From positions 5,353,501 through 5,417,500 of the forward strand of contig NZ_JAGIOH010000001.1 of NCBI RefSeq assembly GCF_017876625.1: a stretch of 64,000 bases of DNA, written 5' to 3'. The stretch comes from Streptomyces syringium. GTDB taxonomy: Bacteria > Actinomycetota > Actinomycetes > Streptomycetales > Streptomycetaceae. Shown piece by piece: positions 24,554 to 31,742 of this stretch (position 1 is its first letter; each line of letters opens with the position of its first letter). A program made the position numbers and the translations under genes. The notes beneath the pieces were generated by a model, which worked only from the letters and a program-made list of their open reading frames with translations, searched no databases and was not told the origin of the DNA.

Positions 24554-25711
24554 ATGACTGACTTCCCCGGTGCACCTTCAGGACCTCGCGACGGCCGTCG
24601 CCTGCGCGTACTCGCCGCCATGTCCGGCGGCGTCGACTCCGCCGTTGCGGCCGCCCGTGCCGCCGAGGCCGGGCACGAGGTGACCGGCGTGCACCTCGCG
24701 CTGTCCGCGAACCCGCAGTCCTTCCGCACGGGCGCGCGCGGCTGCTGCACCATCGAGGACTCGCGCGACGCCCGCCGCGCCGCCGACGTCATCGGCATCC
24801 CCTTCTACTGCTGGGACCTCGCCGAGCGCTTCCGTGAGGACGTGGTCGAGGACTTCATCGCGGAGTACGAGGCCGGGCGCACGCCCAACCCCTGCCTGCG
24901 CTGCAACGAGAAGATCAAGTTCGCGGCGCTGCTCGACAAGGCCCTCGCGCTCGGCTTCGACGCGGTCTGCACCGGCCACTACGCGACGGTCGTGCTGAAC
25001 GAGGACGGCACCCGCGAGCTGCACCGCGCGAGCGACATGGCCAAGGACCAGTCGTACGTCCTCGGCGTGCTGGACGAGAAGCAGCTGGCGCACGCGATGT
25101 TCCCGCTGGGCGACACCCTGACGACCAAGGACGAGATCCGGGCCGAGGCGGAGCGACGCGGCCTGGCCGTGGCGAAGAAGCCCGACAGCCACGACATCTG
25201 CTTCATTGCCGACGGTGACACCCAGGGCTTCCTCGCCAAGCACCTGGGCACGTCCGAGGGCGACATCGTCGACGAGTCCGGCACCAAGATCGGCACCCAC
25301 GAGGGCGCGTACGGCTTCACCATCGGCCAGCGCAAGGGCCTGCGCATCGGCCACCCGGCCCCCGACGGCAAGCCGCGCTACGTCCTGGACATCTCTCCGG
25401 TGAACAACACGGTGACCGTCGGCCCGGTGGAGGCCCTGGACGTGACCGCCCTGACCGCGATCAAGCCCCGCTGGTGCGGGGTGGCCCCGGAGGGCGTCGG
25501 CACGTACACGGCGCAGCTGCGCGCGCACGGCGGCGAGACGTCGGTGACGGCCGAGCTCGTCGGCGAGGAGCTGCGCGTGTCCTTCGCCGAGCCCGTCCGC
25601 GGCGTGGCCCCCGGCCAGGCCATCGTGCTCTACGACGGCACCCGGGTCGTCGGCTCGGCCACGATCGCGGCGACGGACCGTGTCCCGGCGGGTGCGGCCC
25701 ACAGCGGCTGA
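24554..25711 (+). CDS. mnmA: tRNA-specific 2-thiouridylase
   Basis: A 385-aa PP-loop enzyme that thiolates U34 of Lys, Glu and Gln tRNAs. The ATP-binding PP-loop is AMSGGVDSAVAA. The catalytic cysteines are in NPCLRCNEKIKF and SHDICFIADGD. Other hallmarks are CTGHYAT, KDQSYVLGVL and FTIGQRKGLRIG. TACCCT (24539-24544), 9 nt before the ATG, is a likely -10 box, so the transcript may be leaderless. The upstream cysteine desulfurase is the likely sulfur donor. Confidence 0.96.
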   Translation: MTDFPGAPSGPRDGRRLRVLAAMSGGVDSAVAAARAAEAGHEVTGVHLALSANPQSFRTGARGCCTIEDSRDARRAADVIGIPFYCWDLAERFREDVVEDFIAEYEAGRTPNPCLRCNEKIKFAALLDKALALGFDAVCTGHYATVVLNEDGTRELHRASDMAKDQSYVLGVLDEKQLAHAMFPLGDTLTTKDEIRAEAERRGLAVAKKPDSHDICFIADGDTQGFLAKHLGTSEGDIVDESGTKIGTHEGAYGFTIGQRKGLRIGHPAPDGKPRYVLDISPVNNTVTVGPVEALDVTALTAIKPRWCGVAPEGVGTYTAQLRAHGGETSVTAELVGEELRVSFAEPVRGVAPGQAIVLYDGTRVVGSATIAATDRVPAGAAHSG

Positions 25712-25746
25712 CCGCGACTGTTCTGATACGCCCGGCCCGCACACAC

Positions 25747-25790
25747 GGCGGCGCCGGGCGCCGGTCTTTTCCGGCACCCGGCGCCGCCGG
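25747..25790. terminator. Bidirectional terminator between mnmA and the exported protein
   Basis: CGGCGGCGCCGGGCGCCGG is followed by a TCTTTT loop and a near-perfect complement ending CGGCGCCGCCGG. It serves two convergent genes. Confidence 0.7.
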
Positions 25791-25812
25791 ATGAAGAGGT
25801 GTCCCTCGGAGG

Positions 25813-26409
25813 TCAGCGCTGCGTGCGCAGGACGTTCGTGACCTCGCACTTGCCGCCGCTCTGGGGTGCGCCCGGCTTGGGGACGTAGGGGGTCGAGACG
25901 TCGAGGTTGCTCGTCTTGCCCGGCTGGACCCACGGGATGGACGGGTTGCGGGTGCCGATGACGGCACCGTCCGGGCCGGTGAACTTCACGGTGATGCGGT
26001 AGTCGTACGAGACCGTCGAGCTGCTGTTGGTGGCGGCCAGCTTCGCGGTGATGCCCAGCCGGTCGGTGTACGCGCAGTCGAGGATCTTGATGTCCCGCAT
26101 CGCGGAGTTCCGGCTGCCGCTGCCGCCGGTCGAGCCGAAGGTGGTCGAGCCCGAGGAGGTCGTCGAGTCGCCGGACGTGCCGCTCGTCGTGCCGGAGGTC
26201 GTACCGGAGGAGGTCGTGCCGCCGCTCGTGAGACCACTGGTGGAGTCGCCGGACGTACCGCCCGAGGTGGTGCCGCCGGAGGAGGACGAGGAGCTGTGGC
26301 TCGACCCGCCGCCACCGCCACAGCTGCCGCCGTGGCTGCCGCGCGCACCGGTGAGGGCGACGACGGCGATGACGAATACGGCGGCGCCGCGGACATGACG
26401 AAGCTTCAC
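25813..26409 (-). CDS. Exported protein with a Ser/Gly/Thr low-complexity linker
   Basis: A 198-aa protein with a signal peptide (AAVFVIAVVALTGARG). It is followed by a run of Gly and Ser and about 60 residues of Ser-Gly-Thr repeats (roughly residues 30-100), then a compact C-terminal domain of about 95 residues with two cysteines (LDCAYTD and GGKCEVTNV) that may form a disulfide. The C-terminal domain looks beta-rich (YDYRITVKFTGPDGAVIG), like small carbohydrate- or protein-binding modules. Function not recognised. Confidence 0.7.
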   Translation of the reverse strand: MKLRHVRGAAVFVIAVVALTGARGSHGGSCGGGGGSSHSSSSSSGGTTSGGTSGDSTSGLTSGGTTSSGTTSGTTSGTSGDSTTSSGSTTFGSTGGSGSRNSAMRDIKILDCAYTDRLGITAKLAATNSSSTVSYDYRITVKFTGPDGAVIGTRNPSIPWVQPGKTSNLDVSTPYVPKPGAPQSGGKCEVTNVLRTQR

Positions 26410-26645
26410 GTGAGAACTCCCCCGAGGAATTGGCTTGATTTGCGCCCGCTTGACGAGCGCACGTCAGGCTAGCAATGCCGGGCCGAGCCCCCAAATCGCG
26501 GCGGGGACTGTGACGAGGTCGCGACGGAACAGATCCGGAAACGGGACAGAGGATGTCCGAAAGCAGGTCATAGCGGAGGTCGGTACGATTCGCGCCCTTG
26601 TTCCGACGGGGGCCGAGTCGCCGTCGGGCCGCATATCCGCGCGCG

Positions 26646-26651
26646 TACCGT
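26646..26651 (+). promoter_or_regulatory. Candidate -10 box of the LOG gene
   Basis: TACCGT ends 6 nt before the ATG at 26658. No Shine-Dalgarno sequence is seen, so the mRNA is probably leaderless. Confidence 0.45.
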
Positions 26652-26657
26652 GGGCTT

Positions 26658-27197
26658 ATGCATATTTCCGTCTTCTGCTCCGCCGCCGACCTCGACGACT
26701 GCTACACCACCCCCGCCCGGGAATTCGCCGAACTCATCGGCAAGGGCGGGCACACCCTGGTCTGGGGCGGTTCGGAGTCCGGTCTGATGAAGGTCATGGC
26801 GGACGGCGTCCAGGCGCACGGCGGGCGGCTGGTCGGGATCTCGGTGGAATTCCTCGCGGCGAAGGCCCGTAAGAACGCCGACGAAATGGTGATCACCAAG
26901 GATCTCGCCGAGCGCAAGGCGCAGTTGCTCGCGCGGGCCGACGCAATCGTGATCATGGTCGGCGGCACCGGGACGCTCGACGAGGCGACGGAGATCCTGG
27001 AGCTGAAGAAGCACGGAATGCACTCCAAGCCCGTGGTGCTGCTGAACGCCGCCGGTTTCTACGACGGGCTGAAGCAGCAGTTCCAGCGGATGGACGCGGA
27101 GGGTTTTCTGCCGCTTCCCCTCGCCGACCTGGTGTTCTTCGCGGAGGACGGTGTGGGCGCGATGGCGTACCTGGAGGAGTCGGCCGGGATTCAGTAG
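26658..27197 (+). CDS. LOG-family (TIGR00730) nucleotide hydrolase-like protein
   Basis: A 179-aa Rossmann-like protein with ISVFCSAAD at the start, LVWGGSESGLMKVMADG, and the LOG nucleotide-binding motif VGGTGTLDEATEIL. LOG proteins cleave cytokinin riboside 5'-monophosphates or other nucleotide monophosphates to the base and ribose 5-phosphate; many were misnamed lysine decarboxylases. The substrate here is unknown. It is 15 bp upstream of the SDR gene, probably co-transcribed. Confidence 0.85.
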   Translation: MHISVFCSAADLDDCYTTPAREFAELIGKGGHTLVWGGSESGLMKVMADGVQAHGGRLVGISVEFLAAKARKNADEMVITKDLAERKAQLLARADAIVIMVGGTGTLDEATEILELKKHGMHSKPVVLLNAAGFYDGLKQQFQRMDAEGFLPLPLADLVFFAEDGVGAMAYLEESAGIQ

Positions 27198-27212
27198 GGC
27201 AAGCTGGGCGGT

Positions 27213-27902
27213 ATGGCAACACATCTGATCACTGGGTCCGGTTCCGGCATCGGGGCGGCGGTCGCCCGGCGGCTGCTCGAGCGCGGCGACGAGCTGTATC
27301 TGTTCGCGCGGGACGCGGGCCGGGCGAAGGAGCTGGCCGCGCAGTTCCCCGGCGCCCGCACGCTCGTCGGCGACCTGTCCAACCCCGACCGGCTGGCGTG
27401 GGCCCTCAGCAAGCAGACGCTGCCCGACCACGTCGACTCGCTGCTGCACATCGCGGGCGTCTGCGACCTGGGCGGCGTCGGTGACCTGGCACCCAAGGTG
27501 TGGAACCGCCAGCTCGCGGCGAACCTCGTCTCCCCGGCCGAGCTGACCCGGCTGTTCCTGCCGCAGCTGCGGGTCACCAAGGGGCATGTGGTCTTCGTCA
27601 ACTCCGGGGCCGGGATGCACGCCCACGCCAACTGGGGGGCGTACGCGGCGAGCAAGCACGGCCTCAAGGCGCTCGCCGACGCGCTGCGCGAGGAGGAGCA
27701 CGGCAACGGCGTCCGGGTCACCAGCGTCTACCCCGGGCGCACGGCCACCCCCATGCAGGCGAAGGTGCACCAGCAGGAGGGCAGGGAGTACGACCCGGCG
27801 GCGTACATCGACCCCGAGTCCGTCGCGACGACCGTCCTTCTCGCCATCGACCTCCCGCGGGACGCGGAGATCAACGACCTGACGGTCCGGCCGGGCCGCT
27901 GA
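27213..27902 (+). CDS. Short-chain dehydrogenase/reductase (SDR)
   Basis: A 229-aa classical SDR: nucleotide-binding motif TGSGSGIGAAVARRLL, HIAGVCDLGG in place of NNAG, catalytic Ser in FVNSGAGMHAH and YAASKHGL with the catalytic Tyr and Lys. It probably uses NADP(H) and reduces or oxidises a small carbonyl/alcohol. The substrate cannot be predicted. It begins 15 bp after the LOG gene. Confidence 0.88.
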   Translation: MATHLITGSGSGIGAAVARRLLERGDELYLFARDAGRAKELAAQFPGARTLVGDLSNPDRLAWALSKQTLPDHVDSLLHIAGVCDLGGVGDLAPKVWNRQLAANLVSPAELTRLFLPQLRVTKGHVVFVNSGAGMHAHANWGAYAASKHGLKALADALREEEHGNGVRVTSVYPGRTATPMQAKVHQQEGREYDPAAYIDPESVATTVLLAIDLPRDAEINDLTVRPGR

Positions 27903-27955
27903 CGCGGTGCCCGCGGCTTGCCCGTACGGGCCGTGGGTCTGGCTGAGCTCAGCCG

Positions 27956-27983
27956 AATCAAGCCCGTCCGGCGCTTGAGGACG
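27956..27983 (+). repeat. Second copy of a dispersed intergenic repeat
   Basis: AAGCCCGTCCGGCGCTTGAG matches the element at 24476-24504 except for single-base changes. It lies in the gap before the MetE-like gene. Confidence 0.6.
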
Positions 27984-28007
27984 CGCCCGCAGGGCGCTCG
28001 CCGCCGC

Positions 28008-28098
28008 AGGCGGCAGGACGGGCCGGTAGCCGGAGATCCGCCGGTCAGGCGAGAGGCGGCAGGACGGGCCGGTAGCCGGAGATCCGCCGGCCAGGCGA
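28008..28098 (+). repeat. 46-bp tandem duplication
   Basis: The block starting AGGCGGCAGGACGGGCCGG at 28008 is repeated from 28054, with one substitution (GGTCAGG to GGCCAGG). Non-coding, just upstream of the MetE-like gene. Confidence 0.85.
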
Positions 28099-28129
28099 CC
28101 GGTGCGGGCGGAGCCCCGCTCCGGCCCCG

Positions 28130-28135
28130 TACCCT
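28130..28135 (+). promoter_or_regulatory. Candidate -10 box of the MetE-like gene
   Basis: TACCCT ends 6 nt before the GTG at 28142. A leaderless transcript starting at the GTG is likely. Confidence 0.4.
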
Positions 28136-28141
28136 TCCTGC

Positions 28142-29164
28142 GTGAGCGAGAAGAGCAAGTTCAGCTGGGGTGCGGGCGTCGCCACCGGGGTCGGTTCGAT
28201 GCCCGGGACGGACGCGCGCGAGGCCGCGAAAACCGTCACGGGGTCGCTGGAGGCCCTGCCGTATCTGCCGGAGCTGCCCGCGCGCGGGCCCGGCGCCGAC
28301 ATGATCGGCAGGACCGCCGGGCTGCTCGTGGAGGTGTTCGCGCACGTCGAGCCGAGCGGCTGGCGGATCAGTGACCGGCCGGGCCGGGACACCCGGCGCG
28401 CACGGTCGTGGCTGGGCGAGGACCTGGACGCGATCGAGGAGTTCACCCAGGGGTACGAGGGGCCGCTCAAGGTGTCGGCCGTCGGCCCGTGGACCCTCGC
28501 CTCCGCCCTGGAACTGCGCGGCGGCGAGGCGGCGCTGAGCGATGCCGGGGCCTGCCGGGACCTGACCGCCTCCCTCGTGGAGGGGCTGCGGAACCATCTG
28601 ACGGAGGTGCGCCGCCGGGTGCCCGGCGCCCAGGTGGTGCTCCAGCTCGACGAACCGTCGCTGACCGCCGTGCTGCTCGGCCGGGTCCGCACGGCCAGCG
28701 GCTACCGCACCCACCGCGCCGTCGACCGGGCCGTCGTCGAGGGCGCGCTGCGCGACCTGGTGGGCCTCGCGCGGGACGTCACCGGCGCACCCCCCGTCGT
28801 GCACTCGTGCGCCCCCGGCGTGCCGTTCGCCCTTCTGCGCCGAGCCGGCGTCGAGGGCGTCTCGTTCGATTTCTCGCTGCTCACCGAGCGTGATGACGAG
28901 GCGATCGGTGAGGCCGCGGAGGCCGGCACCAAGCTCTTCGCTGGCGTGGTGCCGGGCGTGGACGGTCCATTGTCAGACCCTGCCGGTAGCGTCATGGGTG
29001 TCAGGACGCTGTGGCGCAGGCTGGGGCTGTCGCCGGGGACCCTCGCGGAGTCCGTGGTGATCACCCCGTCGTGCGGGCTCGCGGGTGCTTCGCCCGCATA
29101 TGCCCGGGCGGCCCTCGCCCACTGCGCCCGGGCGGCGAGATCACTCGCAGACAACCCTGAGTGA
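28142..29164 (+). CDS. Cobalamin-independent methionine synthase-like protein (MetE C-terminal domain type)
   Basis: A 340-aa protein related only to the catalytic C-terminal half of MetE, much shorter than full MetE (about 750 residues). Candidate zinc/homocysteine-site residues are present: VVHSCAPGVPF (His, Cys), LQLDEPSL (Glu) and ITPSCGLAGASP (Cys). Core-like short MetE proteins in actinobacteria and archaea may use a corrinoid or other methyl donor. Whether this one makes methionine is uncertain. It ends 33 bp before ligA. Confidence 0.75.
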   Translation: MSEKSKFSWGAGVATGVGSMPGTDAREAAKTVTGSLEALPYLPELPARGPGADMIGRTAGLLVEVFAHVEPSGWRISDRPGRDTRRARSWLGEDLDAIEEFTQGYEGPLKVSAVGPWTLASALELRGGEAALSDAGACRDLTASLVEGLRNHLTEVRRRVPGAQVVLQLDEPSLTAVLLGRVRTASGYRTHRAVDRAVVEGALRDLVGLARDVTGAPPVVHSCAPGVPFALLRRAGVEGVSFDFSLLTERDDEAIGEAAEAGTKLFAGVVPGVDGPLSDPAGSVMGVRTLWRRLGLSPGTLAESVVITPSCGLAGASPAYARAALAHCARAARSLADNPE

Positions 29165-29197
29165 CTGCGCTCTTGGAATAAACGGGAGGACCAGACG

Positions 29198-31501
29198 GTG
29201 GCTGGCGAACAGCACGGCGAACAGCTCGAGGCGAAGACGCCGCTTGCCACGGCACCCGCGGAGGCGCGGGAGAGGCACGCGCTGCTGGCCGAGCAGATCG
29301 AGGAGCACCGCTTCCGGTATTACGTGAAGGACGCCCCGGTCGTCAGTGACGCCGAGTTCGACCAGCTGCTGCGCTCACTGGAGGCCCTGGAGGAGGAGCA
29401 TCCGGAGCTGCGCACCCCCGACTCGCCCACCCAGAAGGTCGCGGGGTCCTACGAGACGGAATTCAGCGCCGTCGAGCACCGCGAGCGCATGCTCTCCCTC
29501 GACAACGCCTTCGACGACGAAGAGCTGGCCGGCTGGGCCGAGCGCGTCGCCAAGGACATCGGCGAGGGCACCGCGTACCACTTCCTGTGCGAGCTCAAGG
29601 TCGACGGACTCGCCGTCAACCTCACGTACGAGCGCGGCAGGCTCGTCCGCGCCGCCACCCGCGGCGACGGCCGCACCGGCGAGGACATCACGCCCAACGT
29701 CCGCACCATCGAAGAGATCCCCAACCGGCTCCAGGGCGACCGCGTCCCCGCCTTCGTCGAGGTGCGCGGCGAGGTCTACTTCCCGATGGAGAAGTTCCAG
29801 GAGCTGAACGCCCGCCTGGTGGAGGCCGGCAAGCCGCCCTTCGCCAACCCGCGCAACGCGGCGGCCGGCTCGCTGCGCCAGAAGGACCCCAAGATCACCG
29901 CGACCCGGCCGCTGCACATGGTGGTGCACGGCATCGGCGCCCGCGAGGGCTTCGACATCGACTGCCAGTCGCACGCGTACGAACTGCTGCGCGAGTGGGG
30001 TCTGCCCACCGCCGCGCACGCCAAGGTCGTCGACTCGCTGGACGGCGTGCGGGAGTTCATCGCCCACTACGGCGACCCCGAGGTCCGGCACTCGATGGAG
30101 CACGAGATCGACGGCACGGTCGTCAAGGTCGACGAGATCCCCCTCCAGGGCCGCCTCGGCTCCACCTCGCGCGCCCCGCGCTGGGCCATCGCCTGGAAGT
30201 ACGCCCCGGAGGAGGTCAACACCAAGCTGGTCGACATCCGCGTCGGCGTCGGCCGCACCGGCCGCGTCACCCCGTACGCGGTGGTGGAGCCCGTCACGGT
30301 CGCGGGCTCCGAGGTCGAGTTCGCCACCCTGCACAACCAGGAGGTCGTCAAGGCCAAGGGCGTCCTCATCGGCGACACCGTCGTGCTCCGCAAGGCCGGC
30401 GATGTGATCCCCGAGATCCTGGGCCCCGTGGTGGATCTGCGCGACGGCACCGAGCGGGAGTTCGTGATGCCCGCCGAGTGCCCGGAGTGCGGGGCCGGGC
30501 TACGCCCGATGAAGGAGGGCGACATCGACCTCCGGTGCCCCAATGCCCGGTCGTGTCCGGCGCAGTTGCGTGAGCGCATCTTCTACCTGGCGGGCCGTAA
30601 GGCGCTCGACATCGAGGCGCTCGGCGAGGAGACGGTCCGGGCGCTCACGAGCCCCGACGAGGGCCCCCGCGCGCTCACCACCGAGGCCGACCTGTTCGAC
30701 CTGAAGGTCGAGGACCTGCGCGACGTCCGCATGTGGCGCCGCGACACCCGCAAGGGCGCCGCCGAGGACGACCGCCTCCTCGTGCCGTACTTCTACGGCC
30801 AGGGGAAGACGGTGGGCCGGGGCGAGGAGAAGCGCACACTGCCTCCCGAGCCGAAGGAGAACACCAAGAAGCTCATGAGCGAGCTGGAGCGGGCCAAGTC
30901 CAGCCCGCTGTCCCGCATCCTCACCGGGCTCTCCATCCGCCACGTCGGGCCCGTCGCGGCGGTCGCCCTGGCACGGGAGTTCCGCTCGCTGGACCGGATC
31001 GCCGAGGCGAGCGAGGAGGAGCTGGCCGCCGTCGAGGGCGTCGGCGGCACCATCGCGGCCTCGGTGCGGCAGTGGTTCGCCGAGGACTGGCACCGCGAGA
31101 TCGTGGAGAAGTGGAAGGCCGCCGGCGTCCGCATGGAAGAAGAGGTCGGCGAGGACGAAGGCCCGCGCCCGCTGGCGGGGCTGACGGTCGTCGTCACCGG
31201 AACGCTGGCCTCCCACACCCGTGACGGAGCGAAGGAAGCCCTCCAGAGCCAGGGCGCGAAGGTGACCGGATCGGTCTCCAAGAAGACGGACTTCGTCGTC
31301 GTGGGCGACAACCCCGGGTCGAAGTTCGACAAGGCCATGCAATTGAAGGTCCCGGTACTGGAAGAGGACGGCTTCGCCGTGCTGCTCGCGGAAGGGCCCG
31401 AGGCGGCCCGCGCGGCGGCGGTCCCCCAGGAGGGTGGCGCGGGCGCCGGCACGGACGACAGTTCGGGTGACGCCAAGGCCGACGTCCCCGCCGCCGGCTG
31501 A
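29198..31501 (+). CDS. ligA: NAD-dependent DNA ligase
   Basis: A 767-aa replicative ligase. The adenylation domain carries K134 in CELKVDGLAVNLTYERG, the AMP-accepting lysine. It has the OB-fold region, a four-cysteine zinc finger (CPECG ... CPNARSCPAQ), helix-hairpin-helix repeats (LTGLSIRHVGPVAA, AAVEGVGGTIAASV) and a C-terminal BRCT domain (LAGLTVVVTGTL ... KTDFVVVGDNPGSK). It is longer than the E. coli enzyme because of an insert before the HhH region (DDRLLVPYFYGQGK) and an acidic tail. GTG start after GGGAGGA. Confidence 0.97.
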   Translation: MAGEQHGEQLEAKTPLATAPAEARERHALLAEQIEEHRFRYYVKDAPVVSDAEFDQLLRSLEALEEEHPELRTPDSPTQKVAGSYETEFSAVEHRERMLSLDNAFDDEELAGWAERVAKDIGEGTAYHFLCELKVDGLAVNLTYERGRLVRAATRGDGRTGEDITPNVRTIEEIPNRLQGDRVPAFVEVRGEVYFPMEKFQELNARLVEAGKPPFANPRNAAAGSLRQKDPKITATRPLHMVVHGIGAREGFDIDCQSHAYELLREWGLPTAAHAKVVDSLDGVREFIAHYGDPEVRHSMEHEIDGTVVKVDEIPLQGRLGSTSRAPRWAIAWKYAPEEVNTKLVDIRVGVGRTGRVTPYAVVEPVTVAGSEVEFATLHNQEVVKAKGVLIGDTVVLRKAGDVIPEILGPVVDLRDGTEREFVMPAECPECGAGLRPMKEGDIDLRCPNARSCPAQLRERIFYLAGRKALDIEALGEETVRALTSPDEGPRALTTEADLFDLKVEDLRDVRMWRRDTRKGAAEDDRLLVPYFYGQGKTVGRGEEKRTLPPEPKENTKKLMSELERAKSSPLSRILTGLSIRHVGPVAAVALAREFRSLDRIAEASEEELAAVEGVGGTIAASVRQWFAEDWHREIVEKWKAAGVRMEEEVGEDEGPRPLAGLTVVVTGTLASHTRDGAKEALQSQGAKVTGSVSKKTDFVVVGDNPGSKFDKAMQLKVPVLEEDGFAVLLAEGPEAARAAAVPQEGGAGAGTDDSSGDAKADVPAAG

Positions 31502-31742
31502 CCCGCTCCCCGGCTCGCCGGGGGGCGCGCGAGGGGTGGCGGCACCCAGGTCGCCACCCCAGCGGAGTAATGCCCGCATAGTCAGTGGGCATTACCTCTA
31601 CAGCGCCTACCAAAGGCCGGAGGAGGGCGGACCGCAATCGGGCAACCGCTGCCGATCGCTGCCCGTCATAGCCTTCTGCGGCCTACTGTTGAGATGTGCG
31701 CCTGCCGTGGCGCGGGCACCGCCGGCTGTGAGAGGGACGGGC

